From: an uncultured Clostridia bacterium
Lineage (GTDB): Bacteria; Bacillota; Clostridia; Tissierellales; Peptoniphilaceae
DNA: 64,000 nt
NCBI GenBank assembly: GCA_947254025.1
Contig: CAMYBS010000003.1
Coordinates: 1-64,000, forward strand
Direction of reading: 5' to 3'
The notes under the pieces were generated by a model. The model was not told the origin of the DNA and did no database searches. It saw only the letters and a program-made list of their open reading frames with translations. Positions 8,632 through 16,424 of this stretch are shown one piece after another. The position numbers were made by a program, and so were the translations under genes. The number at the start of each line of letters is the position of its first letter. The stretch's first letter is position 1.

Positions 8632-9987
8632 CTATTTGCCAATGCAAAAGTTTTGGAATATCTTGTCAAGTATCTCGCTGTCAAGCTTCTCGCCAAGCAC
8701 TTCAAGAAGGCTATCAAGCGCGGCTTTTATGTTGACTATGAGTAAGTCGTAAACTTGCCTACTTTCAGCATCGCCAAGTGCCTCGCTTATGGCTGAGTGC
8801 GCCTTATTTAAGAGGTCCATCTCCCTAATGTTCGCATAAACTAGGTCATCTTGCGATATCTCGCCGCCTAAGAACATCTCCTTAATCATATCCTTAAGCG
8901 CGTCGAAGCCTTCGCCCGTCTTTAAGCTTGTAAGGATAAACTTCGCGCCTTGCTCAAAGTGGTCAAGGTAGCCCGCATTTTCGCCCTCGTCTACCTTATT
9001 TAATATATATATGTGCTTTTTGTCCTGAACCATAGTTATGATATCCCTGTCGCCATCACTCATAGGCTTGGAGTAGTCAAAGACTGCAAGGACAAGGTCT
9101 GCATCCTTGATCGCCCTCTTCGATATCGCAACACCCATACGCTCGATCTCGTCCGAGGCCTCGCGTATGCCTGCCGTGTCCATAAGCTTAAGGCTGATGC
9201 CCTCAAGGTCGACGTACTCAGTAATCATGTCACGCGTAGTGCCTTCGATGTTCGAGACAATTGCCGTTTCCTCGCGTGTGAATGTATTTAGTAAGGATGA
9301 CTTACCTACGTTTGGCACACCGACTATGGACGTCTTGATGCCGTCTTTGATAAGTGACGATGTAGAGGCGCGCTTCATATGGCTTAAAAGCTTGTCCTTC
9401 ACATCCGTAAGTGTAGCAGTGATGCGCTCGTAGCTGATCTCCTCGATGTCCTCTTCAGGGTAGTCGATAGCGACCTCGATGTTCGCAATGAGCATCTTAA
9501 GGCTATCTGCAAGACCATTAATAAAGTCACGAACCGAGCCGTCAAAGGCTTTTAAGGATAGATTATAGCTCATGTCGGTCTTCGCGTTAATCATGTCAGC
9601 GACAGCTTCAGCCTGCGTGATGTCAATCCTGCCGCCAATGAAGGCCTTCTTCGTAAATTCGCCACGCTCAGCAAGTTCTGCGCCATTTTTCAGAAGGAGA
9701 TTAAGTATCCTTCTTTGACTTATCACGCTACCGTGCGAATAAATCTCAACCATATCCTCGGTAGTGTAGGTATTTGGCGCCTTCATAAAGGTGATCAAAA
9801 CCTCATCTAGGAAGTCGTCTCCGTCGTAAATTCTACCGAAGTACATATATTTACTTTTGAAATCACTTTTGCCGCTAGCCGAGCGAAATATTTTCTTCGC
9901 GATAGCAAAGCTCTCCCTGCCGCTCATCCTAATGATGGCGATGGCGCCCGGCTGCATTGCAGTTGATATTGCACATATAGTTCTCAT
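8632..9987 (-). CDS. mnmE: tRNA modification GTPase MnmE (TrmE)
   Basis: A 451-aa protein with an N-terminal folate-binding domain, a central helical domain containing a Ras-like G domain (G1 GVPNVGKSS, G3 DTAGIRE, G4 NKVDEG) and the C-terminal FCIGK that supplies the MnmG-interacting cysteine. The start is best placed at the ATG at 9987, which has GGAG seven bases upstream. The TTG two codons earlier is too close to that site. A hairpin terminator separates it from jag. Confidence 0.97.
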   Translation of the reverse strand: MRTICAISTAMQPGAIAIIRMSGRESFAIAKKIFRSASGKSDFKSKYMYFGRIYDGDDFLDEVLITFMKAPNTYTTEDMVEIYSHGSVISQRRILNLLLKNGAELAERGEFTKKAFIGGRIDITQAEAVADMINAKTDMSYNLSLKAFDGSVRDFINGLADSLKMLIANIEVAIDYPEEDIEEISYERITATLTDVKDKLLSHMKRASTSSLIKDGIKTSIVGVPNVGKSSLLNTFTREETAIVSNIEGTTRDMITEYVDLEGISLKLMDTAGIREASDEIERMGVAISKRAIKDADLVLAVFDYSKPMSDGDRDIITMVQDKKHIYILNKVDEGENAGYLDHFEQGAKFILTSLKTGEGFDALKDMIKEMFLGGEISQDDLVYANIREMDLLNKAHSAISEALGDAESRQVYDLLIVNIKAALDSLLEVLGEKLDSEILDKIFQNFCIGK

Positions 9988-10004
9988 AATCAATCTCCAT
10001 TCAC

Positions 10005-10033
10005 ATAATAAAAAAAGAGGCTATAAAAGCCTC
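10005..10033 (-). terminator. Terminator between jag and mnmE
   Basis: gaggct (10017-10022) and agcctc (10028-10033) pair, and the minus strand continues into a run of seven T. It marks the end of the rpmH-to-jag transcript. Confidence 0.85.
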
Positions 10034-10037
10034 CTAA

Positions 10038-10772
10038 TTACTTCGCTATGATACAAACTCTTCTGTGAGGCTCGTTGCCCTCAGAAAATGTTTTTACGCC
10101 TTCAATACCTGCTAAGGTTTCGTGAACGATACGTCTGTCATAGCTAGTCATGTACTCTAATGAAACCTTAGTACCATACTTTCTAGCCCTTTCACAACCT
10201 TGTATAGCAAGCTCTCTAACTTTTTCTTGTCTTTTCTTTCTGTAATCACCGATGTCGATGAATAATCTCTTGAACTCGTCTAAGTTCCTGTTTAGCTGAA
10301 TTTGCGCTATAGTGTTCATCGAGTCCAAAACAGCGCCCTTCTTACCGATAAGCTTCGATGTATCCTCAGAAGTCTCGCCCTTGATTAGTACCGTGATTAT
10401 ATCATCCGCCTCGTCAATCTTGTACGAAGCCTTTACTTCAAATAGTCTAAAGAACTCATTTAGGAAGTTCTTTAATACAGCGATGTACGCCTTGTCATCC
10501 CCATCAGATGCTTCAGCTTGCTCATGTTCATGTTCATGGTCATGAGCTTCGTGATTCTCATGGTGGTGATCTTCACAGCCGCAGCTGCAATGTTCTTCTA
10601 CGTTTATAGTATAATCAACCTCGATCACAGCATTCTTCGCGCCGATACCTAAGAAACCCTTAGTATCTTCATTTATTACATCAACAGTAAATTCGTCCCT
10701 ATGCATGCCAAGGTCCAATTCCGCTTGAACGATGGCTTCTTCTACAGTCTTAGCTTCAAATCTCTTTTTCAC
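10038..10772 (-). CDS. jag: RNA-binding protein Jag/KhpB with His-rich linker
   Basis: A 244-aa protein of the SpoIIIJ-associated family. A Jag_N domain is present (MKKRFEAKTVEEAIVQAELDL, FLGIGAKNA), then a linker, a KH domain (LIGKKGAVLDSMNTIAQI), and an R3H domain (RRIVHETL, HRRVCI). Family members bind RNA with KhpA and affect cell wall growth. The linker is unusual: residues about 58-86 are dominated by Cys, His, Glu and Asp (HCSCGCEDHHH... HDHEHEHE), which looks metal-binding. The start overlaps yidC by 17 bp. Confidence 0.95.
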   Translation of the reverse strand: MKKRFEAKTVEEAIVQAELDLGMHRDEFTVDVINEDTKGFLGIGAKNAVIEVDYTINVEEHCSCGCEDHHHENHEAHDHEHEHEQAEASDGDDKAYIAVLKNFLNEFFRLFEVKASYKIDEADDIITVLIKGETSEDTSKLIGKKGAVLDSMNTIAQIQLNRNLDEFKRLFIDIGDYRKKRQEKVRELAIQGCERARKYGTKVSLEYMTSYDRRIVHETLAGIEGVKTFSEGNEPHRRVCIIAK

Positions 10773-11469
10773 TTACAATTACCTCCTCTTTCTTAATAAT
10801 CCTGTTTTGCACAAATTGCTGAATTGCAGCAAATAAGCTTGACACACCCCAATAAAGAGCTAGTCCAGCAGGATACTTAATTGTAAAGAAAAAAGTCATC
10901 ATCGGCATAAAATACTGCATTATGTTCATCGACTTAGCTTGATTCTCGTCAGTCATGCCAACCTTTGGAGTAGTCACACTCATTAAGAATGTTACAGCTG
11001 TTGCGATTAAAGGAAGACCATACCAATACGGGTCAGCAACCGAAAGGTCCTTAATCCAGAAGAATGTCTTTTGCATAGCAGCATACTTTTCTGCACCAAA
11101 AGCGTTGATTGCAGGGTTTTGACACACTTGGAAAAAGGCAATCAAGATTGGGAACTGAATAAGTAGTGGAAGACAGCCGCCAGTGATTGACGCGCCCTCT
11201 TTTCTATAAAGCTCCATAACCTTTTGAGAGGCAATCTGTTGATCGTAGCCGTACTTTTCTTGAATCTCCTTAACCTTAGGCTGCAAGTCCGCAGTCTTCT
11301 TCATCTTCTTAGTAGAAGATATCTGTAGTGGCAGTACCAATAATTTCACAACAACAGTCGAGATTATGATAGTCATTGCCAAAAATGAGAAGTTCGCTGG
11401 CTCAGAGCCCATACTTGCAAGCTGGTCATATATGAAATTAAACAGGTAACCTAGAATTTTACCTAACAT
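10756..11469 (-). CDS. yidC: Membrane protein insertase YidC/SpoIIIJ
   Basis: A 237-aa Oxa1/YidC protein that inserts membrane proteins alone or with SecYEG. Hydrophobic segments lie near residues 28-48, 95-115 (GGCLPLLIQFPILIAFF), 150-170 and 195-225 (YPAGLALYWGVSSLFAAIQQ). The KKMKKTADLQPKVKEIQEKYG cytoplasmic hairpin is typical. No lipobox is visible at the N-terminus, unlike Bacillus SpoIIIJ. The groove position normally held by Arg appears to be Lys42 (VVKLLVLPL). It sits in the usual rnpA-yidD-yidC-jag order. Confidence 0.95.
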   Translation of the reverse strand: MLGKILGYLFNFIYDQLASMGSEPANFSFLAMTIIISTVVVKLLVLPLQISSTKKMKKTADLQPKVKEIQEKYGYDQQIASQKVMELYRKEGASITGGCLPLLIQFPILIAFFQVCQNPAINAFGAEKYAAMQKTFFWIKDLSVADPYWYGLPLIATAVTFLMSVTTPKVGMTDENQAKSMNIMQYFMPMMTFFFTIKYPAGLALYWGVSSLFAAIQQFVQNRIIKKEEVIVSEKEI

Positions 11470-11507
11470 CTAAATTCCTCCTAAACAATAAAAGTAAAAA
11501 AGGTAAA

Positions 11508-11723
11508 CTATACAAGCGGATCATAACCACCCTTAGAGAATGGATTGCATCTTAGCACTCTTTTTACAGACAAATACAAGCCTTTGAAAAAACCATATTT
11601 CTCAAAAGCTTCTATCGCGTACTCAGAGCAAGTTGGAGTGAAAATACAGCTCGGCCTTTTATGTAAAACCTTATGCGCCACAAATCTGTAGCCCTTCACA
11701 ATGCAAATCATAATCCTACTCAT
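11508..11723 (-). CDS. yidD: Membrane protein insertion efficiency factor YidD
   Basis: A 71-aa protein with the family core [18 protein letters not shown] and [14 protein letters not shown]. YidD is a small amphipathic protein that assists YidC-dependent insertion. Its start overlaps the end of rnpA by 8 bp, and yidC follows. Placement and sequence make the call secure. Confidence 0.95.
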   Translation of the reverse strand: MSRIMICIVKGYRFVAHKVLHKRPSCIFTPTCSEYAIEAFEKYGFFKGLYLSVKRVLRCNPFSKGGYDPLV

Positions 11724-12066
11724 AAGCTTTAACCTTTAAAACATTTATTTTTCTTAATAAAGAAAGAAACCTCTTTCTAATCTTGTAGAAATCGTAGTCA
11801 ATAACAGTGGGCTTGACAGAGATAACCATATCATAAGACTTGTCAAAGTCAGAAGCATTCGCCTCGATGATGGCCTTGAGCCTTCTTTTTAATAAATTCC
11901 TCTTATTCGCCTTGCCGTACTTCTTACTTATAGCAAAACAAAACCTAGGGTGATCCAGGTTCGTATAGCGGTAATATATCGTAAAAGACTCATTAAAGGC
12001 CTTCTTCTTCGCCAAGAAAACCCTGTTAATCTCTACTTTTTTTCTTAAACTTAAAGATCTTTGCAT
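11716..12066 (-). CDS. rnpA: Ribonuclease P protein component
   Basis: A 116-aa basic protein that assists RNase P RNA in removing tRNA 5' leaders. The RNR-type motif appears as [13 protein letters not shown], following [14 protein letters not shown]. Length and the flanking rpmH and yidD fit. The RNR motif reads RNL, a mild deviation. It is transcribed with rpmH from the promoter at 12245-12273. Confidence 0.95.
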   Translation of the reverse strand: MQRSLSLRKKVEINRVFLAKKKAFNESFTIYYRYTNLDHPRFCFAISKKYGKANKRNLLKRRLKAIIEANASDFDKSYDMVISVKPTVIDYDFYKIRKRFLSLLRKINVLKVKAYE

Positions 12067-12071
12067 AGTAA

Positions 12072-12206
12072 TTATGCAGATAATTTCTTTCTTCCTTTTA
12101 ATCTTCTTCTTCTTAAGACATTTCTACCAGACTTAGTTGACATTCTTTTTCTAAAGCCGTGTTCAACTTTTCTTTGTCTCTTCTTAGGTTGATAAGTTCT
12201 CTTCAT
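12072..12206 (-). CDS. rpmH: 50S ribosomal protein L34
   Basis: A 44-aa protein read from the ATG at 12206: begins [18 protein letters not shown], continues [10 protein letters not shown] and ends [13 protein letters not shown] before TAA at 12072-12074. This is the standard length and sequence of L34. A ribosome site (GGAGG) lies upstream at about 12216-12220. First gene of the minus-strand operon left of oriC. Confidence 0.97.
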   Translation of the reverse strand: MKRTYQPKKRQRKVEHGFRKRMSTKSGRNVLRRRRLKGRKKLSA

Positions 12207-12244
12207 TTATCTACACCTCCTATAGTACATAAACTCCTATAGTA

Positions 12245-12273
12245 ATTATAATTAATTAGATACGCTTTGTCAA
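12245..12273 (-). promoter_or_regulatory. Consensus promoter of the rpmH operon
   Basis: On the minus strand TTGACA (12268-12273) and TATAAT (12245-12250) are separated by 17 bp, a perfect sigma-A promoter, about 40 bp upstream of rpmH. Confidence 0.9.
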
Positions 12274-12369
12274 GAGAAAATTAATAAATTCTTAATACAA
12301 TAGATAATTTATTCTAACAGCATGTTTATGTAATAATTTATGTAATTTGCAGAGAAATCTAGATGATTT

Positions 12370-12448
12370 CGCGTTGTACAGAATTTTTTGGAGTGAGGTG
12401 TGCAAATCGCACTCCGCAGCGACAAAATAATTCGAAACTAGCGAAAGG
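12370..12448. repeat. Hairpin element type 3, first copy
   Basis: Shares gcgttgtacagaattttt...ggagtgag and cgcagcgacaaaa...attcgaaactagc with 50163-50238. Only the central stem differs (ggtgtg/cgcact here). The outer gaatttttt/aaaataattc arms can also pair. Confidence 0.8.
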
Positions 12449-12471
12449 GCTAGATTTAATGCAAATTTAAG

Positions 12472-12690
12472 TTACTTATTTAGTGATGCCTTGTATATAG
12501 CGTCAAAAAGCTTAGATACAGTTAGTATTGCAAAAAATAAAGAAGCCGCCTTGCAATAGATGATCGCGTCAGGCATTGTATTTTCAAAAATGCAAAAGAC
12601 ACTTGGATTAAAATACAATAATAAGAATAGCCCTGCAATGATTAACTTAAGTATAGTGTACTCAAAAAACGTAATTTTCTTATTGTCCAT
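12472..12690 (-). CDS. Small two-helix membrane protein, unknown
   Basis: A 72-aa protein preceded by GGGAGGTTTATC, which makes translation likely. Two hydrophobic segments are visible: about residues 10-32 (YTILKLIIAGLFLLLYFNPS) and 42-60 (AASLFFAILTVSKLF). No family recognised. It stands alone between rpmH and the yhcG-like nuclease in a region of repeats, so it may belong to the same accessory insertion. Confidence 0.6.
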   Translation of the reverse strand: MDNKKITFFEYTILKLIIAGLFLLLYFNPSVFCIFENTMPDAIIYCKAASLFFAILTVSKLFDAIYKASLNK

Positions 12691-12802
12691 GATAAACCTC
12701 CCTTGATTATAACTTTATTATAACACAGCAGGGGGCGTAGTACAAGATGATTTTAAAAGGGATTATAGTTGGGCGTGTTTTGTTAATCTATTTAAATTAA
12801 AA

Positions 12803-12967
12803 ATTCCAGACAGTGACTGGAATATTTTATATCTAAGCACAAACCCGCCAATTCTTTTTTGCACTTTTTCTGCAAACCCGCCAATTGTTCAAGAATTTTA
12901 AAGAGAATTATGCTTGGGTAAATCTTTTATTTAATATTATTAAATTAAAAATGCCAGACAGTGTCTG
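12803..12967. repeat. Palindromes and direct repeats upstream of the YhcG-like gene
   Basis: attccag...ctggaat at 12803-12823 and CAGACA-G-TGTCTG at 12955-12967 share the CCAGACA core with a longer palindrome inside the downstream gene. Between them aaacccgccaatt occurs twice (about 12841 and 12874). This 343-bp gap holds no gene. Confidence 0.8.
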
Positions 12968-12993
12968 TTAAATTTAACAATAGTAAATTTTTA

Positions 12994-13002
12994 TGGTATA
13001 AT
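12994..13002 (+). promoter_or_regulatory. Extended -10 promoter of the YhcG-like gene
   Basis: tggtataat forms an extended -10 element (TGN-TATAAT) about 32 bp upstream of the ATG. The CAGACA palindrome sits around the expected -35 to -50 region, a position suitable for an operator. Confidence 0.65.
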
Positions 13003-13033
13003 TATTAATATAATTATATTAAGAGGTGCTTGT

Positions 13034-14062
13034 ATGAATAATAAAAATAACATAGATAAAGTCCATGATAATGTTTTTAATATCATAAAAACATTGATGG
13101 ATAATGCAAGAAACGAAGTTGCAAGAGAAGTCAATAATATTTTGGTAGAGACTTACTGGGAGATTGGACGTATCATCGTAGAAGATGAGCAAGGACATTC
13201 AGAAAGAGCAGAATATGGCAAAGAGCTTCTTAAAGATTTATCAAAGAGGTTAACCAAAGAATATGGGCGAGGATTTTCAGTCTCAAATTTACAATTTATG
13301 AGGAGGTTTTTTCAAGAATATCCAATTTGCCAGACACTGTCTGGCAAATTGACCTGGTCCCATTATTGCGAACTCTTATCCATTAGCGATGAGAAAAAGC
13401 GAAGCTTCTATGAAAAAGAAAGCATCAATGCAAATTGGTCAGTAAGAGAACTTAAAAGGCAAATTAAAACATCACTATTTGAAAGATTGCTCTTATCAGC
13501 TGGAGAGGAGAACAAAGAAAAAGTCCTAGACCTAGCCTTAAAGGGCAATGAAATAAATAAGGCAGCAGATCTTGTAAAAGACCCTTATGTATTTGAATTT
13601 TTAGGCTTGCCAGAAGAAAAGCCAATGATGGAAAGTGATTTAGAAAAAGCACTCATAGATCATATTGAAACATTCTTGCTAGAACTTGGCAAGGGTTTTA
13701 TGTATGTAGGAAACCAGCAAAGGGTAACCCTAGGTAACACACATTATTATGTGGATATGGTTTTTTATAATAAAATTTTAAGATCATATGTCTTAATTGA
13801 ACTAAAAAAAGGAAAGCTAATGCCAGAAGCTGTTGGACAAATTAACATGTATTTAAACTATTATAAAGCGGAAGTTAATGATGAAATGGATAATGATCCT
13901 ATAGGCATTATTTTATGTGCAGATAAAGATGGTATTCAAGCAGAATATGCACTTGGCAATTTATCAAATAAAATATTTGCATCAAAATATACATTATATA
14001 TTCCAGACATAGAAGAATTAGAGTCACAAGTAGAAAAAGTAATTAGAAAATATCAAAAATAA
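13034..14062 (+). CDS. YhcG/DUF1016 family PDDEXK nuclease
   Basis: A 342-aa protein. The N-terminal DUF1016 winged-helix region contains ETYWEIGRIIVEDEQ, SNLQFMRRFFQEYP and LTWSHYCELLSI. The C-terminal nuclease domain has YVDMVFYNKILRSYVLIELKKGK, giving the D...ExK catalytic pattern of PDDEXK enzymes, plus AVGQINMYLNYY. Such proteins are often found beside restriction-modification or mobile genes; activity is presumed nuclease. Here it stands alone between rpmH and dnaA, is more AT-rich than its neighbours, and contains a perfect 29-bp palindrome (13322-13350), all suggesting acquired DNA. An RBS aagaggtgctt precedes the ATG. Confidence 0.9.
   Translation: MNNKNNIDKVHDNVFNIIKTLMDNARNEVAREVNNILVETYWEIGRIIVEDEQGHSERAEYGKELLKDLSKRLTKEYGRGFSVSNLQFMRRFFQEYPICQTLSGKLTWSHYCELLSISDEKKRSFYEKESINANWSVRELKRQIKTSLFERLLLSAGEENKEKVLDLALKGNEINKAADLVKDPYVFEFLGLPEEKPMMESDLEKALIDHIETFLLELGKGFMYVGNQQRVTLGNTHYYVDMVFYNKILRSYVLIELKKGKLMPEAVGQINMYLNYYKAEVNDEMDNDPIGIILCADKDGIQAEYALGNLSNKIFASKYTLYIPDIEELESQVEKVIRKYQK
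13322..13350. repeat. Perfect 29-bp palindrome within the YhcG-like gene
   Basis: Arms caatttgccagaca (13322-13335) and tgtctggcaaattg (13337-13350) flank a single C. They encode the family segment QTLSGKL. The core repeats in the promoter region palindromes. Confidence 0.95.
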
Positions 14063-14080
14063 ACACATCAAGATATTTCA

Positions 14081-14112
14081 AAGAAGTCTTTTAAAAAAGG
14101 CTTCTTTTTTTA
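14081..14112 (+). terminator. Terminator of the YhcG-like gene
   Basis: aagaagtc (14081-14088) pairs with ggcttctt (14099-14106), followed by a T run, 19 bp after the stop. Confidence 0.85.
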
Positions 14113-14140
14113 TTAACACTCGTCATGCTATTAACTTGTT

Positions 14141-14403
14141 TCCACAGTCTATCCACAGACCACAAAAATAAATGTTGATAATTTTTTTATTTGTTGATAT
14201 AATATAAAAGACTTAGAAAATAGAGCAGTATATCTTGTATAAACTGTTAATAACTTGTGGAAAAACTGTGGATATCTTAGCAAAAACATAAACTTATCCA
14301 CAGAAAACATAATATTTTCTATGAACAAGTACATTCTCGTGAAAATACATATAATGACAGATGTCTGTGGATAAAGTATCCACATAGGACGGAGGTAAGA
14401 AAT
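14141..14403. other. oriC: Origin of replication, upstream DnaA-box cluster
   Basis: Consensus or near-consensus DnaA boxes: ctatccaca (14149-14157), tgtggatat (14267-14275), ttatccaca (14294-14302), tgtggataa (14366-14374) and tatccaca (14377-14384). The remainder is AT-rich. The boxes closest to dnaA overlap its likely promoter, allowing DnaA autoregulation. It forms a bipartite origin with the boxes downstream of dnaA. Confidence 0.9.
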
Positions 14404-15735
14404 ATGAACAACGCAAAGTCGATATTTGCATCTTGTATGGAGTCGCTTAAGGAAGACATTGCTCTTAACAACATGGACCTTTGGATCAGTGTTTTGGAAC
14501 CTGTTGCCTTTGAAGACGGCATCTTGATGCTTTTGGCTCCAAACCTATTCATCAAGAGCATAGTCCAGTTTAACTACAAGGACCTTATCAAGAGAAAGCT
14601 TATTGCCTTGGATATGGGTGTTGTGGATCTTAAGATTTTGGAACCGACTGAAGGTTATGACTATCATCAAAGTGTTGAGGAGACTTCTCAAAAAACTGGG
14701 GATATAATTCCTAATTTGAATCCTTACTTTACTTTTAACAGATTTATTCCTGGTGAGGCAAACCTTTATGTCTTCGAAAATTCTAAGAGGATAGCGGAAA
14801 ATCCAGGTCTTCTTTACAATCCATTCTTCTTATTTGGTAAGACTGGTCTAGGTAAGACTCATCTTATCAATGCGATAGGCAATAAGATGCTAAAGGATCA
14901 TAAGGATTTTAGGCTTTTATATATTACTAGTGAAGACTTTACAAATGAGCTTATTAGCTGCTTACAAAACAGAAAGATGCGTGAATTCAAGGAAAAGTAT
15001 CGCTCTTTGGACTGCTTGATTATTGACGATATTCAGTTTTTGTCGTACAAGGATCAAACGCAAGAGGAGTTTTTCCACACTTTTAATGCGCTCTACACTA
15101 TGAATAAGCAGATAATTATCGCATCGGATAGGTCGCCTAGTGATATTAAAAATATTCAAGATAGGATTATCAGCCGCTTTGAAAGTGGTCTAACTATAGA
15201 GGTTAAGCAGCCTCCTTTGGAGACGCGTATCGCTATATTGAGGGCGAAGGCGGACGAGGAACACCTTAATGTTAGTGACGATGTGCTTGAGTACATCGCA
15301 AAGCGTGCTAAGCAGAACATTCGTCAGCTTGAAGGGGCGCTTATGGGTGTTAAGGCGGCTTCTGAACAAGAAGGCGGTACTAAGCTTGAAATTACTGTGC
15401 CTCTTGCGAAGAGTGCGCTTGACTTTATGAGTCAAACTGAGGAAAAGGAGATCACCATAGACTCGATTAAGGAGGCTGTTTCGAAGTATTTCAATATAAG
15501 TGTTGATGATATTCACTCGAAGAAAAAATCTTCTGACATAGCTATACCAAGGCAGATAGCGATGTATTTTGCTCGTGTACACACGGATTTATCGTATCCA
15601 AAGATTGGTGAATCTTTTGGTGGACGCGACCACTCTACCGTGATATATGCCTACGAAAAAATACTCAGGGCGAAGAAGGCAAATAAGGAAATTAGAGAAG
15701 CAGTTGACGCTTTGGAAAAGATCATCTGTGGATAA
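14404..15735 (+). CDS. dnaA: Chromosomal replication initiator DnaA
   Basis: A 443-aa AAA+ initiator that binds DnaA boxes and opens oriC. N-terminal DnaB-interaction domain, a short linker, then NLNPYFTFNRFIPG starting domain III. The Walker A is GKTGLGKTH and the Walker B is CLIIDDIQFLS. Domain IV has GGRDHSTVIYAYEKI, the DNA-binding signature. GGAGG lies 9 bp upstream of the ATG. Boxes on both sides of the gene define oriC. The final codon overlaps a perfect DnaA box (15727-15735). Confidence 0.98.
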   Translation: MNNAKSIFASCMESLKEDIALNNMDLWISVLEPVAFEDGILMLLAPNLFIKSIVQFNYKDLIKRKLIALDMGVVDLKILEPTEGYDYHQSVEETSQKTGDIIPNLNPYFTFNRFIPGEANLYVFENSKRIAENPGLLYNPFFLFGKTGLGKTHLINAIGNKMLKDHKDFRLLYITSEDFTNELISCLQNRKMREFKEKYRSLDCLIIDDIQFLSYKDQTQEEFFHTFNALYTMNKQIIIASDRSPSDIKNIQDRIISRFESGLTIEVKQPPLETRIAILRAKADEEHLNVSDDVLEYIAKRAKQNIRQLEGALMGVKAASEQEGGTKLEITVPLAKSALDFMSQTEEKEITIDSIKEAVSKYFNISVDDIHSKKKSSDIAIPRQIAMYFARVHTDLSYPKIGESFGGRDHSTVIYAYEKILRAKKANKEIREAVDALEKIICG

Positions 15736-15816
15736 GTTCCATATAGTGAACATTTTATCAAGAAGACCTGTGGATAAGTATTAGCTAAAAAGCCTAATTA
15801 AGATAAGTTATCCACA
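15727..15816. other. oriC: Origin of replication, downstream DnaA-box cluster
   Basis: Three perfect boxes: tgtggataa at 15727-15735 and 15769-15777, and ttatccaca at 15808-15816. They directly abut the very AT-rich dnaA-dnaN gap, the usual place of the unwinding element. Confidence 0.9.
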
Positions 15817-15925
15817 ATTATACAGAGCCTACTACTATTACTCTTTATTTATATTATTATTAAGGCGAAAAAATAGTTTTAGTAAAAAAATAGAGATGAG
15901 AAAAATTTTCTTATATATATGATAA

Positions 15926-16345
15926 AAATAAAATTTACTACTATAAATTTTATTGCGATATCAAATACTTTATATTTGATATCTAATGCAAGGTTCTCGG
16001 GTACCCACCCGATGCGAAGCATCGTGGAAGGGTGAGGTTCTTTTATTATTAGAGAAATTCGTAAGAATTTTGAATAATACAAAGGTTCCCGTGGACCAAT
16101 CCAAAACGAAGTTTTGAGATAGGGTGGGGTTCTTATTATTAAAAGAAAATTCAAAAATTAAATTTTCTTGCGATATCAAATATTTCCATATTTGATATCT
16201 AAAAAAAAATTCGTTCTGAATAAAATATTTGCTATTAGAAAATTATTATTATAGCAAAACCATAATCATAGTAAAAAAAAATAAGAAAATTTACTCACAT
16301 AAATTTTCTTGCGATTTTAAATATTTCATATTTAAAATCTAAAAC
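15926..16345. repeat. Interleaved hairpin array in the dnaA-dnaN gap
   Basis: The roughly 600-bp AT-rich gap contains three copies of an 11-bp-arm hairpin (15957-15983, 16172-16199, 16313-16339), each preceded by aaatttt(a/c)ttgc and followed by taa. Copies 1 and 2 have gatatcaaata arms; copy 3 has gattttaaata with matching compensation. Two different hairpins (15989-16045 and 16080-16137) lie between copies 1 and 2. No gene is seen; the region probably includes the DNA unwinding element and the dnaN promoter. Confidence 0.85.
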
Positions 16346-16424
16346 TACTACGGAATTATTTGATAGTATCAAAATAAGTATTAATATTTAATTGTTCTAC
16401 AAACAAGAAATAAGAGGTGAAAAG

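Noticed and set aside
14149..14385. Minus-strand frame in the oriC region
   Set aside because: It spans DnaA boxes and AT-rich DNA, with no coding features.
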